A stretch of DNA of 64,000 nucleotides from positions 3,596,001 to 3,660,000 of the forward strand of contig NZ_CP020105.1 in NCBI RefSeq assembly GCF_002067135.1, read 5' to 3'. The stretch's first letter is position 1. The number at the start of each line of letters is the position of its first letter. This DNA is from Spirosoma rigui. GTDB lineage: Bacteria > Bacteroidota > Bacteroidia > Cytophagales > Spirosomataceae. Below the pieces are notes generated by a model. It did not search any database and was not told the origin of the DNA. It saw nothing but the letters and a program-made list of their open reading frames with translations. A program made the translations under genes and the position numbers. Shown in pieces: positions 10,269-20,299 of this stretch.

Positions 10269-10325
10269 GTTGTTGGGTGAGTCCTGCGACGACCGTACCC
10301 GTCACAGCGTCATATATACGGTACG

Positions 10326-10365
10326 AATCCCTGTCAGTCGACTCAGACTGGCAGGGATTTTTTTT
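10326..10365 (+). terminator. Rho-independent terminator after susCD copy 1
   Basis: Arms AATCCCTGTCAGTC (10326-10339) and GACTGGCAGGGATT (10346-10359) pair over 14 bp with one mismatch and a 6-nt loop. They run into eight T (10358-10365). This separates the first susCD pair from the second. Confidence 0.9.
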
Positions 10366-10789
10366 GCCCTTTGCTGCCGAAGTTTAGAAACATTGCCAAT
10401 GGATACTCAGAGCTGCTACCGACTGAGCTAACTGCATGGCCGGTACCGAATTGGCTGATTTTTCAGTCAGTACGGCGTGTTAAAAAATACTTAGTATGAA
10501 ATGCTTACTCAATAAACATAGGTATATATTTATTGAGTATATAGGATGAAAATTTGCTGACCGGATTGAGTATATTGCTTATAGGGCAAGCAGACGCGTT
10601 TCTAAAAGTCGATAGTTTAAGTGGTTAACAGGCAGTGATATATGCTGTATTTATACGCTTACTAACTCTATTTTACCATAAATACTGGAAAAAAATAAAA
10701 ATATACTTATAAGTATAAATGCTAGAGTAGAACCCGGCACGTCTACCGTTTAGTGTATAATTTTTTTACTTATAACTAATACATAACGT
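10366..10789. other. Intergenic region between the two susCD pairs, with a tRNA-like scrap
   Basis: No gene is visible. The right half, about 10470-10789, is AT-rich and presumably carries the promoter and leader of the second susC gene; no exact promoter match was found. On the minus strand, 10409-10436 reads like the 5' half of a tRNA (TAGCTCAGTCGGTAGCAGC), but it cannot fold into a normal D arm and no anticodon or T arm follows. It is therefore at most a decayed relic or chance resemblance. Confidence 0.4.
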
Positions 10790-13700
10790 ATGCGAACAGA
10801 TTCTACAAAGAAGGTTGGCAGCCAAACCAGAGCCGCCACACCAGCAACGAGTTGGTTGCGGGCGAATCGCTACTACGTGACTTTTATCCTGCTGCTGGTT
10901 TGTTCAGCCGGGGTATTCGCTCAAACGAAGGTCACCGGTCGCGTAACCGACGCCCAGGGCGGGGCCTTACCGGGGGTGAGCATTCTCATTAAAGGCACCA
11001 CACAGGGAACCGTTACGACGGCCGAGGGCGACTACACGCTGAACGTGGCGAAGGCGAATCAAACGCTGGTATTCTCGTACATCGGTTACCTGGGTCAGGA
11101 AGTACCGGTTAATGGACGGAGTACTATTAATGTTACCCTGGCCTCCGACGACAAAATGCTGAGCGAGGTCATCGTGGTGGGGTACGGTGAGCAAAAGAAA
11201 GAAACCGTAACGGGTTCGGTGGCTACGGTAAAAGGGACGGAACTGATCAAATCCCCTGCCACCAACCTCTCGAATTCGATTGCGGGCCGGATGCCGGGCG
11301 TAATTGCAACCAACGCCAGCGGTGAGCCTGGCTACGATGGATCGGCGATCCGGATTCGTGGGTCAAACACGCTGGGGAACAATGACGCCCTCATCGTTAT
11401 CGACGGGGTACCGGCACGGGCCGGGGGTATTGACCGCCTGAACCCCGCCGACATCGAGAGTATCTCGGTCCTGAAAGATGCGTCGGCGGCTATTTACGGA
11501 TCGCGCGCGGCCAACGGCGTTATTCTGGTGACGACCAAGCGGGGTAAAACCGGCAAGCCAGACCTGTCGTACAGCTTCAACCAGGGCTTTGCCCAGCCAA
11601 CGGTTATCCCCGAGATGTCGTCGGCCGCCCAGTATGCCCAGTTGAACAACGAAATTAACGTCTACAACCTGCCTTCGCAGTATTGGAGAGATGCTTCGGC
11701 AGCGTTCGCGTCGACCGGTTCCTACACGCGGCCCGACAATGGGGCCATTGCCAAAGCGGCCTTCACGCCCGATGACATCAAGAAGTTTCAGGATGGTTCG
11801 GATCCCTGGGGTCACCCCAACACCGACTGGTTCGGGGCAGCGCTGAAAAACTGGTCGCCCCAGTCGCGGCATACGCTGCAACTGGTGGGTGGTTCGGAAA
11901 ACGTCAAATACCTGGCGTCGGCAAACTACCAGAATCAGGACGGTTACTACAAAAATTCGGCAACGGGCTACAAGCAGTACGACTTCCGCCTGAACCTGGA
12001 TGCCAAAGTCAACAAGTACGTAAACACGGTTGTTGGCGTAGTGGGCCGGCAGGAAAATCGCTTTTTCCCAACGGTTGGTGCCGGTTCCATTTTCCGGATG
12101 CTAATGCGGGGTTATCCCAACAAGCCAGCGTTCTGGCCTAACGGCAAGCCTGCACCGGATATCGAAAACGGCCAGCAGCCCGTTCTGGTAACGACCGACG
12201 CTACGGGTTACGACAAGGATACCCGCTACTACCTGCAGAGCAACGCCAGCGTGACGGTAACCAACCCCTGGATCGAAGGGCTGAAGTTTACGGGTAGTGT
12301 CGCCCTGGATAAATACATCCAGCAGGGCAAGCGGTGGGAGACCCCCTGGTTCGTGTACAGCTGGGATTATACGTCCTACGATGCCAACAAGGAGCCAATC
12401 CTGCAGCGGGTTCAAAAGGGACCGTCGCAGGCGCAGCTGAACCAGTACACCAATGATCAGTTCAACTCCCTGCTTTCGGGTATTCTGTCCTACGACCGCG
12501 TCATCGGTGGTAACCACGGTATCACCTTGCTGGCTGGTGTCACCAAAGAATCGTCTAACTCGAACGGCTTCTCGGCTTTCCGTAAGTACTTCAACTCGAC
12601 GGCCATCGACCAGCTGTTTGCGGGGGGAAGCGCCGAGAAGAACGCCAATACCACGGCCGCCTGGCAACGCGCCCGGATGAGCTACTTCGGTCGGGCGGGC
12701 TACAATTTCAAGGAGAAATACCTCGCTGAGTTCCTGTGGCGCTACGATGGTTCGTACATGTTCCCGGCCGCTACGCGCTGGGGCTTCTTCCCCGGGGTAA
12801 CCGCCGGCTGGCGCATTTCGGAAGAAGACTTCTTCAAGAAGAGCCTGCCATCGGTAAGCTCATTGAAACTGCGGGCCTCCTGGGGTCAGCTGGGTAATGA
12901 CCAGGTTTACTTCAACGGTTCGCTGCGGGAGTACGATTACCTGCCTACCTACGCTTACGGCGACGTCGTGAACTCGAACTGGGGCTACGTAACCAACGGC
13001 CAGGTATCGCAGACGCTGTATGAGAACGGCGTACCCAACACCAGCCTGACCTGGGAGGTAGCCAATAACGCCGACATCGGTCTGGAAGGGTCGCTGCTGA
13101 ACGGTAAGGTCTTCTTCGAATTCGATGTGTTTCAGAACAAGCGGTCGAACATCCTGTGGCGCAAAAGTGCTTCCATCCCCCAAACGACGGGTATGACCCT
13201 GCCAGCGACCAACATCGGTAAAGTAACCAACAAGGGTTACGAGTTCCGGGTGGGCTACAATGGCCAGGCGGGTGACCTCAAATACAGCGTCAGCGTAAAT
13301 GGTGGTTATGCCAAGAACGCCATTACGTTCTGGGACGAAACGCCGGGTGCGCCCGAGTGGCAGCGGTCGACGGGCAAGCCTATTCCAAGCAACGTCAACG
13401 ACCCAAACCAGCAGAACGGTACGCTCCTGTATCAGTATGACGGTATTTTCACCTCACAGGCTGATATTGATGGTAACAAGCTGGACTACAGTGGTGTAGG
13501 TGCCAGCCTGCTGCGCCCCGGCGACATGAAGCTGAAGGACATCAACGGCGATGGTAAAATCAACGGCGACGACCGCGTGCGGGCCGACCGTAACAACCAG
13601 CCTCGTTTTCAGGGTGGCTTCAACGGATCGATTCGGTACAAAAACTTTGACTTCAGCGTGCTGGTGCAGGCATCGACTGGTGGGCAGATCTTCCTGCAAA

Positions 13701-14068
13701 CGGAATCGGGTACCATTGGTAACTTCCTCAAGTGGAGCTACGATCACCGCTGGACGGTGGACAACCCAAGTTCGGTTGACCCCCGGATTGTTGACCGCAG
13801 CAACCAGTACTTCTCCAACGGAACGAGCTACTGGCTCAAAAGCACTGACTACGTACGTCTGAAGAACGTTGAGCTGGGCTACACCCTGCCCGGCGTTATC
13901 GCCAACAAAGTTGGTTTGAACAACCTGCGCATCTACGTGAATGGATTGAACCTGGCTACCTACGCACCAGCCATGAAGGGCCTGTTCGATCCTGAGTCGA
14001 CCAGCGGTAGCGCGCAGTACTACCCACAGGCGCGGATTATTAACACAGGGGTATCTGTTGGTTTCTAA
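10790..14068 (+). CDS. SusC/RagA-family TonB-linked outer-membrane transporter (copy 2)
   Basis: 1092 residues with the same plan as the gene at 5167: basic N region, signal peptide ending at about Ala44 (GVFAQ), carboxypeptidase D-like domain (KVTGRVTDAQGGALPGVSIL), plug with YGEQKKETVTGSV and LKDASAAIYGSRAANGVI, and a beta-barrel ending GVSVGF. Long stretches are identical or nearly so to copy 1 even at DNA level, for example around the DGSDPWGHPNTDW segment. Differences cluster in extracellular-loop regions, so the two copies may take different but related substrates. It pairs with the susD gene 18 bp downstream. Confidence 0.95.
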   Translation: MRTDSTKKVGSQTRAATPATSWLRANRYYVTFILLLVCSAGVFAQTKVTGRVTDAQGGALPGVSILIKGTTQGTVTTAEGDYTLNVAKANQTLVFSYIGYLGQEVPVNGRSTINVTLASDDKMLSEVIVVGYGEQKKETVTGSVATVKGTELIKSPATNLSNSIAGRMPGVIATNASGEPGYDGSAIRIRGSNTLGNNDALIVIDGVPARAGGIDRLNPADIESISVLKDASAAIYGSRAANGVILVTTKRGKTGKPDLSYSFNQGFAQPTVIPEMSSAAQYAQLNNEINVYNLPSQYWRDASAAFASTGSYTRPDNGAIAKAAFTPDDIKKFQDGSDPWGHPNTDWFGAALKNWSPQSRHTLQLVGGSENVKYLASANYQNQDGYYKNSATGYKQYDFRLNLDAKVNKYVNTVVGVVGRQENRFFPTVGAGSIFRMLMRGYPNKPAFWPNGKPAPDIENGQQPVLVTTDATGYDKDTRYYLQSNASVTVTNPWIEGLKFTGSVALDKYIQQGKRWETPWFVYSWDYTSYDANKEPILQRVQKGPSQAQLNQYTNDQFNSLLSGILSYDRVIGGNHGITLLAGVTKESSNSNGFSAFRKYFNSTAIDQLFAGGSAEKNANTTAAWQRARMSYFGRAGYNFKEKYLAEFLWRYDGSYMFPAATRWGFFPGVTAGWRISEEDFFKKSLPSVSSLKLRASWGQLGNDQVYFNGSLREYDYLPTYAYGDVVNSNWGYVTNGQVSQTLYENGVPNTSLTWEVANNADIGLEGSLLNGKVFFEFDVFQNKRSNILWRKSASIPQTTGMTLPATNIGKVTNKGYEFRVGYNGQAGDLKYSVSVNGGYAKNAITFWDETPGAPEWQRSTGKPIPSNVNDPNQQNGTLLYQYDGIFTSQADIDGNKLDYSGVGASLLRPGDMKLKDINGDGKINGDDRVRADRNNQPRFQGGFNGSIRYKNFDFSVLVQASTGGQIFLQTESGTIGNFLKWSYDHRWTVDNPSSVDPRIVDRSNQYFSNGTSYWLKSTDYVRLKNVELGYTLPGVIANKVGLNNLRIYVNGLNLATYAPAMKGLFDPESTSGSAQYYPQARIINTGVSVGF

Positions 14069-14086
14069 ACGATCAATAAGCACACT

Positions 14087-15937
14087 ATGAACTATATACT
14101 TAAGTGCCTGTCGTTCGGTCTTGTAATTGGATTGACGACGGCAGCCTGCAACAGTGATTTTCTGGATACCAAGCCACTCGACAAAGTATCCGGCGACGCC
14201 GTCTGGTCGGACCAGGCCTTGTCCGAAGCGTTCGTCACCGACGTATACAACGGTCTTCGCGATGGTATTCTGGACCAGATGAATTTTGATTGCCAGACGG
14301 ATAATGCCCTGTACAGCTTTGGTAAGCAGGATGTGAACGAGGCCAACATCAGTCCCTCGAACCTGGGTACTGTCAAAAGCACGATGGAGTGGGGTACGGT
14401 ATACGCCCGAATCCGGGCTGCCAACATCGCTTTGGCGAACCTGGCCAAGCCTAAGTTCGACAATACGAGCGGTATTGCCGACCGGATGAAAGGGGAGATG
14501 TACTTCATGCGGGCTTATTTGTACAACCAGCTGGTGCGCTACCACGGTGGTGTGCCGCTGATCAAATCACCCTACACGCTGGACAACCCGGATTTCACCA
14601 TTCCCCGCAACACTTACGAGGAATGTGTGAACTCAATCGTGAGCGACCTCGACTCGGCGGCTATCCTGCTGAAAGGTAAAACACTGGCCAGTGGCCGGGC
14701 TACCCAGGGCGCAGCTATGGCGCTTAAAGCCCGCGTACTGTTGTACGCAGCCAGCGACCTACACGACATCCCGACGGCCAAGCAGAAGTCGACTGTCATT
14801 GCCAGCTTCGCCAAGCCGGAACTGCTCGGCTACGTGAGTGGCGACCGTACTGCCCGCTGGCAGAAGGCGAAAGATGCGGCTAAAGCGGTGATGGATCTGA
14901 ACAAGTATGGCTACAAGCTGAATCTGTCGGCTCCCGTTTCAGCCGCTGAAGGTCAGCAGAACTACATCAACATGTATCTGTCGCGCAACGGGGGCGAAGC
15001 GGATGGTATCTTCCTGAAGTACTACATCCGCGCATCGGCTGACGACTGGGGTTCCTGGTACCCCCGGAACAACATGCCGAACGGCTACCACGGCTGGACA
15101 TCGAGCCAACCTACTCAGCAGCTGGTCGATGGCTACGAAATGATGGACGGAACGAAGTTTGACTGGAAGAACCCTGCGCATGCGGCTTCTCCCTACGAAA
15201 ATCGGGACCCTCGTTTCTACGCATCTATCCTGTATGACGGTGCGCAGTGGAAGCCCCGTACACCGGACGGAGCCGGTATTGACCCCGCCGGTCAGATTCA
15301 GATGGGCGAGTATGAAGTAGGTAGTGCAGCCAGCCCCAGCAAATTCTCAGGCCTGGACACCCGCAACAGCTCGATCGAGAACTGGAACGGTACCTGGACG
15401 GGCTATGCCATCCGGAAGTTCATGGACCCGGACCCAACCCTGGTCGACCAGAATATTCGTCAGGAAGTGCCGTCGATTCAGATTCGGTTTACGGAGGTGG
15501 TCCTCAACTACGCCGAAGCCTGCATGGCCCTAGGGCAGGAGGCTGAAGCCAAAGAGTGGATCAACAAGGTTCGGTACCGGGTTGGTATGCCCGCGATCAC
15601 CGAAAGCGGTGCTGCCCTGGTGGCCCGTTACCAGAACGAGCGGAACATTGAAATGCTGTTCGAAGAGCAGCGCTTCTACGATGTCCGTCGCTGGATGATT
15701 GCTCCGGTGGCTCTAGGCAGTCAGGCCAAAATCATCGTCATAACGGGCAAGCTGAAACCGGGTAAGTCGGTAACGACCTACAAATACAGCAAGGATAATT
15801 ATAGCTACAGTTATAACGTCCAGGACCTGGGTACCGGTAAAGAAAACCGGAAGTGGGCCGATAAGGCGTACTTCCTGCCGATCAGCCGGGACGAGATTAA
15901 CCGGAACAGTAAACTGGTGCAGAACCCCGGCTATTAA
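14087..15937 (+). CDS. SusD/RagB-family substrate-binding lipoprotein (copy 2)
   Basis: 616 residues. The lipoprotein signal peptide ends at Cys21 (LTTAAC), followed by the SusD start NSDFLDTKPLDKVSG. The body parallels copy 1 (YARIRAANIALANL, RAYLYNQLVRYHGGVPLI, FEEQRFYDVRRWMIAP) and ends almost identically (LPISRDEINRNSKLVQNPGY). It acts as the surface lid for the SusC protein encoded just upstream. A terminator at 15964-16002 follows. The substrate is unknown; no glycoside hydrolase or sulfatase neighbours give a clue. Confidence 0.95.
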   Translation: MNYILKCLSFGLVIGLTTAACNSDFLDTKPLDKVSGDAVWSDQALSEAFVTDVYNGLRDGILDQMNFDCQTDNALYSFGKQDVNEANISPSNLGTVKSTMEWGTVYARIRAANIALANLAKPKFDNTSGIADRMKGEMYFMRAYLYNQLVRYHGGVPLIKSPYTLDNPDFTIPRNTYEECVNSIVSDLDSAAILLKGKTLASGRATQGAAMALKARVLLYAASDLHDIPTAKQKSTVIASFAKPELLGYVSGDRTARWQKAKDAAKAVMDLNKYGYKLNLSAPVSAAEGQQNYINMYLSRNGGEADGIFLKYYIRASADDWGSWYPRNNMPNGYHGWTSSQPTQQLVDGYEMMDGTKFDWKNPAHAASPYENRDPRFYASILYDGAQWKPRTPDGAGIDPAGQIQMGEYEVGSAASPSKFSGLDTRNSSIENWNGTWTGYAIRKFMDPDPTLVDQNIRQEVPSIQIRFTEVVLNYAEACMALGQEAEAKEWINKVRYRVGMPAITESGAALVARYQNERNIEMLFEEQRFYDVRRWMIAPVALGSQAKIIVITGKLKPGKSVTTYKYSKDNYSYSYNVQDLGTGKENRKWADKAYFLPISRDEINRNSKLVQNPGY

Positions 15938-15963
15938 GTCAACGGGTTCCTGATGAATGCAAT

Positions 15964-16002
15964 GGATGCCGGCGTATACTCATGCGCTGGCATCCGTTTT
16001 TT
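15964..16002 (+). terminator. Rho-independent terminator after susCD copy 2
   Basis: Arms GGATGCCGGCG (15964-15974) and CGCTGGCATCC (15985-15995) pair over 11 bp with one mismatch. The loop is 10 nt, and six T follow at 15997-16002. Confidence 0.85.
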
Positions 16003-16135
16003 GTTACGGCCCATTGCTAAACAATAAATAAGGCGGCCATCCTGTCCGCTGAACTTACCAAGGCAGGGGGTGCCCTGCTTACATTCCTGCTAAACACGTA
16101 TCTTGTCCAGTAAACCTGCCGACCATCCGCTGCTC

Positions 16136-16834
16136 ATGAAAACTATGCTGTTCCTGTTGGCTGTAGCGTGTTCCGGTTACGCGCAGGTACCGGACGTGAT
16201 CCGGATTAAAGGGGGCGAGGGAGACGAAAAGGCCGTTCCGTTTGCCAGCCGCTACCGGTATGACCAGTTTCGGGAAGGGAAAGTGCTGTACCTGAATGGA
16301 ACAACGGGTGAGGCACGACTTAACTACAACATTGTCCTGAGCGAAATGCAATTCATCGACGCCCGGGGCGACACCATGGCGCTGGCCAACGAGTCCTTGC
16401 TGCGGATGGTTACCGTGGGCGACCATGTGTTCTTCTATGACCCGCTGAAAGGCTATCTGGAAGTGGTGGACAACTATCCGGACGTGAAACTAGCCGTGCG
16501 ACAGGGCCTGAAAGTAGCCAAACGGGAAAAAGAAGGAGGATACGGCCAATCGACCGGCTCGTCGGCCGTGACATCTTATCAGTTTTATTCATCCGGGACG
16601 ACCAGCGTCAATAAACTGGGTTCAAAAGGCGATCTGGTGCTGATTAAAGACCGAACCTACTTTCTGGTTGATCAGAACAACCGCGCCCAGCCCGCCACTA
16701 AATCCGGCGTGCTGAAAATATTTTCTAAGAATCGGGCTCAGGTGACCGCCTATCTGACCCGCGAATCTGTTAATTTCAGGCTGGAAAATGACTTGAAAAA
16801 ACTACTACGCTATTGCAGCGACTTACCTCAATAG
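16136..16834 (+). CDS. Secreted protein of unknown function
   Basis: 232 residues. I do not recognise the family. The ATG at 16136 gives a short signal peptide (MKTMLFLLAVACSGYAQ); the frame extends upstream to a TTG at 16103 but those residues lack signal character. The mature part has a LYLNGTTGEARLNYNIVLSEMQFID segment, common in small Bacteroidetes exported proteins, and a basic C-terminal half ending LKKLLRYCSDLPQ. It is predicted to sit in the periplasm or outside the cell. The VCBS/ASPIC gene starts 25 bp downstream on the same strand, so the two are probably co-transcribed. Confidence 0.7.
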   Translation: MKTMLFLLAVACSGYAQVPDVIRIKGGEGDEKAVPFASRYRYDQFREGKVLYLNGTTGEARLNYNIVLSEMQFIDARGDTMALANESLLRMVTVGDHVFFYDPLKGYLEVVDNYPDVKLAVRQGLKVAKREKEGGYGQSTGSSAVTSYQFYSSGTTSVNKLGSKGDLVLIKDRTYFLVDQNNRAQPATKSGVLKIFSKNRAQVTAYLTRESVNFRLENDLKKLLRYCSDLPQ

Positions 16835-16859
16835 TCCCCCTTTGCCAGTTCCAGTGCTT

Positions 16860-19800
16860 ATGAAGTTGTCCCCACGTACAGTATTCAGCTGGGTTTCGAT
16901 GCTGATGTGCTGTTTTTCAATGAGTTGCCGGGAGAAGTCCGCTACTGCCAACGAAGCCGCCACCGCCAGTACCCCCCCACTATTTACCCTGCTCTCGCCC
17001 GATCAGACCGGCGTTACGTTCGCTAACAACCTGATCGAAGGTCTCAATACGAACGTTTTGATGTATGAGTATTTCTACAATGGCGGGGGTGTTGCCATTG
17101 GTGATCTTAACGGCGACGGGCTGGATGATATTTATTTCAGCGGCAACATGGTGCCCAATCAGCTCTACATCAACAAAGGCAACCTGACGTTTACCGACGT
17201 CACTGCCACCGCTGGCGTTGCCGGACGTGAAGGTCCCTGGAAGACCGGCGTAACCATGGCCGATGTGAACGGCGATGGCCGGCTGGACTTGTATCTCGCC
17301 CACTCGGGTAGCGTCCGCCCCGAAAATCGCATTCCTGAACTGCTCATCAACGACGGCCCCGACGCCAGCGGTATTCCGCATTTCACCAACCAGACCGCCC
17401 AGTATGGACTCGACAAGCCCGCTCAGACCACGCAGGTCGTTTTCTTTGACTACGACCGGGACGGGGATCTGGACATGTTCCAGCTCAACCACAATCCCCG
17501 GCTGTTGCCTATTCTGGACGTAGCCGCTACCTCGGCGCTACTCAAACAGCCAAACGCCGAAATCGGTGTTCGGTTGTACCGCAACACGAAGAACAAATTT
17601 GAGGACGTAACCGAACGCTCGGGGTTAAGCAGCTCCGTCCTGACCTACGGACTGGGTGTGGGCGTTGCCGATCTTAATGCCGACGGCTGGCCCGACCTCT
17701 ACGTATCGAATGATTACGGGGTGCCCGACTACCTCTACATCAACGAGCAGAACGGCCGCTTCCGGGATGCGCTCAAAACCAGCGTGGGCCATACCTCTAA
17801 CTTCTCGATGGGCAATGCAGTAGCCGACGTGAACAACGACGCCCGTCCCGACATTATGACGCTCGACATGCTGCCCGAAGACAACCGGCGGCAGAAGCTG
17901 TTGCTGGCTCCCGACAACTACGAAAAATATGCCCTCAGCGTGGAGTCGGGGTTCCACCACCAGAACATGCGGAATATGCTGCAGGTGAACAACGGCGACG
18001 GTACGTATCGCGAAGTGGGCCAGCTGGCAGGAATCTCTAATACGGACTGGAGCTGGTCTCCGCTCTTCGCCGATTATGACAATGACGGCTGGAAAGATCT
18101 GTATGTGACCAATGGCTACGTACGGGACTATACGAACCAGGATTTTCTGAAGTACATGGCCGACTTCATGCAGAACCGGCCCACCAACCCCCAGCGGGAA
18201 GATATTCTGGAACTGGTACATCGCATGCCCTCGTCCAACGTAGCGAATTATGCCTTCCGGAACCGGGGGGCGCAGTCAGGGGAGGTTGCCTTTGAAAACA
18301 GCAGCCAGGCCTGGGGGCTGACACAGGTATCGAACAGCACCGGCGCGGCCTATGCCGATCTCGACAACGACGGCGACCTGGATCTGGTCACTAACAATAC
18401 CAACCAGTCTGCTTTTGTGTACCGGAACGACAGCGACAGAAAACACCACTACCTCGCGCTGAAGCTTACCGGCAACGGCGGTAACACACAGGGCGTGGGG
18501 GCAAAAGTAATGCTCTATCGCAAAGGAAATCAGCAGTATGCCGAACAGATGCCCACGCAGGGATACCAGTCGAGTGTGTCGCCCCGGCTGCATTTCGGGT
18601 TAGGTGCCGACCCCGTTATTGACTCCCTGCGGGTGGTGTGGCCAACCGGTAAGCAGCAGCTGCTGACGAATGTAAAAGCCGATCAGCTACTCACCCTGCG
18701 CGAAAGCGATGCCCGCTCAACGTATCGCTATTCTCGAACAGTGCCGACCCTCTTTCACGAAACGAAGTCGCCTTTGGCCTATACACACCCTAAAATCACG
18801 ACCAACGATTTCAAGCGACAAACGTTGCTGGTCAATGCATTGTCGTTCAGTGGACCGTGCATGACCAAAGCCGATATTAACGGCGACGGGCGCGAGGATG
18901 TGTTCGTTGGGGGCGGCAGCGGCCAGCCGGGTGGTATATACCTTCAGCAGGCATCCGGCCAGTTCAGTTCTGTTCCGCAGCCCGCTTTCGCAGCCGACAA
19001 GGCCAGCGAAGATGCTGATGCCGTCTTTTTCGACGCCAACGCCGACGGCTTCCCGGATCTTTACGTTTGCAGTGGCGGCTACGGTGATTTTCTGCCCGAC
19101 GATCCGCGGTTGCAGGACCGGCTGTATCTTAACGATGGCAAGGGGCAGTTCACAAAAAGCCTCAATGCCCTGCCCGCCATGCGAACGAGCACGAGCTGCG
19201 TGCGCGTAGCTGATGCGAACGGCGACGGCAAGCCCGACCTGTTTGTGGGTGGACGGGTAATTCCCGGCCGCTATCCCGAAACACCCCGTAGCTACCTGCT
19301 GATCAATACCTCTGCCGCGGGTGGTGACCAGCCGACGTTTGCCGATCAGACGGCGCAGCTGGCGCCCATGCTGGCGCAGATTGGTATGGTGACCGATGCC
19401 GCCTGGGCTGATTTGAACGGCGACCGGAAAGCCGAACTGATTGTAGTGGGGGAGTGGATGCCCATTACGGTACTGAGTGGCGGAGGGAAAAATGCTCCGT
19501 TCACCGATCAGACGATGGCCTTTCTGGGCAAAGAACAGCGTGGGTGGTGGAACAAGCTGCTGGTCGATGACCTGAACGGTGACGGCCGACCTGATCTGGT
19601 GGTCGGAAATCAGGGTCTGAACAGCCAGTGCCGCGCCAGCGACAGTGAGCCGGCGGAACTATTCTACAAGGATTTTGACAAAAATGGGAAGATCGACCCG
19701 ATCCTGTGTCTGTATGTGCAGGGGAAAAGCTATCCCCACGCCACCCGCGACGAACTCCTCGACCAGGTCGGGATGCTCCGCCAGCGCTTCACTAACTACG

Positions 19801-20240
19801 ACACCTACAGCAATGCCACCCTCACCGACGTATTTACGGCTGACGAGTTAAGCGATGCCAAAAAGTTGACTGCCAATCAGTTTCGTTCAACGGCATTCAT
19901 GAGTGACAAAGCCGGCAAACTAACGGAAATGCCCCTGCCAATGGCGGCCCAGATTGCGCCTATCTTTACGGTAACCGCGCTGGACTACGACCGTGACGGT
20001 CATAAAGATTTACTGCTTTGTGGTAATACCACCCAGGCTCGGCTCCGCTTTGGCCGCTCCGACGCCAACAGCGGCCTGCTGCTGCGGGGCAACGGAAGGG
20101 GTGAATTCGCGGCAGTGCCACCCGCCCAGGCCGGATTTAGGCTGACGGGCGATGTTCGGTCGGTGTTGCCAGTGGGCACTACGCTGTTGATCGGTACCAA
20201 CCAGCAACCCATCCGGGCGTATCAGCCAACGGGAAAATAA
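16860..20240 (+). CDS. VCBS/FG-GAP repeat lipoprotein with ASPIC/UnbV domain
   Basis: 1126 residues, likely anchored at the cell surface. The start ATG at 16860 gives a lipoprotein signal peptide ending at Cys23 (FSMSC); an in-frame TTG at 16842 is less likely. Repeats of the form DLNGDGLDDIYFSGN, DVNGDGRLDLYLAHS and DYDRDGDLDMFQLN are calcium-binding FG-GAP/VCBS blades of beta-propellers. They occur in both halves, separated by an ASPIC/UnbV domain at about 530-610 (GVGAKVMLYRKGNQQYAEQ, RLHFGLG, VWPTGK). Such proteins are often encoded beside SusCD systems in Bacteroidetes and are thought to bind ligands or cell-surface partners. The precise role is unknown. Confidence 0.9.
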   Translation: MKLSPRTVFSWVSMLMCCFSMSCREKSATANEAATASTPPLFTLLSPDQTGVTFANNLIEGLNTNVLMYEYFYNGGGVAIGDLNGDGLDDIYFSGNMVPNQLYINKGNLTFTDVTATAGVAGREGPWKTGVTMADVNGDGRLDLYLAHSGSVRPENRIPELLINDGPDASGIPHFTNQTAQYGLDKPAQTTQVVFFDYDRDGDLDMFQLNHNPRLLPILDVAATSALLKQPNAEIGVRLYRNTKNKFEDVTERSGLSSSVLTYGLGVGVADLNADGWPDLYVSNDYGVPDYLYINEQNGRFRDALKTSVGHTSNFSMGNAVADVNNDARPDIMTLDMLPEDNRRQKLLLAPDNYEKYALSVESGFHHQNMRNMLQVNNGDGTYREVGQLAGISNTDWSWSPLFADYDNDGWKDLYVTNGYVRDYTNQDFLKYMADFMQNRPTNPQREDILELVHRMPSSNVANYAFRNRGAQSGEVAFENSSQAWGLTQVSNSTGAAYADLDNDGDLDLVTNNTNQSAFVYRNDSDRKHHYLALKLTGNGGNTQGVGAKVMLYRKGNQQYAEQMPTQGYQSSVSPRLHFGLGADPVIDSLRVVWPTGKQQLLTNVKADQLLTLRESDARSTYRYSRTVPTLFHETKSPLAYTHPKITTNDFKRQTLLVNALSFSGPCMTKADINGDGREDVFVGGGSGQPGGIYLQQASGQFSSVPQPAFAADKASEDADAVFFDANADGFPDLYVCSGGYGDFLPDDPRLQDRLYLNDGKGQFTKSLNALPAMRTSTSCVRVADANGDGKPDLFVGGRVIPGRYPETPRSYLLINTSAAGGDQPTFADQTAQLAPMLAQIGMVTDAAWADLNGDRKAELIVVGEWMPITVLSGGGKNAPFTDQTMAFLGKEQRGWWNKLLVDDLNGDGRPDLVVGNQGLNSQCRASDSEPAELFYKDFDKNGKIDPILCLYVQGKSYPHATRDELLDQVGMLRQRFTNYDTYSNATLTDVFTADELSDAKKLTANQFRSTAFMSDKAGKLTEMPLPMAAQIAPIFTVTALDYDRDGHKDLLLCGNTTQARLRFGRSDANSGLLLRGNGRGEFAAVPPAQAGFRLTGDVRSVLPVGTTLLIGTNQQPIRAYQPTGK

Positions 20241-20299
20241 GCGGCATCGAAGGGCGCTCCCTGATACGGGGAGGGCTTCGTTGGCGTTTGTCATGTACT

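Noticed and set aside
13454-14545. 363-codon open frame on the minus strand
   Set aside because: Antisense to the end of susC copy 2 and the start of susD copy 2, both of which are certain genes.
5167-20240. Classical polysaccharide utilisation locus
   Set aside because: No glycoside hydrolase, lyase, sulfatase or hybrid sensor gene accompanies the SusCD pairs in this window.
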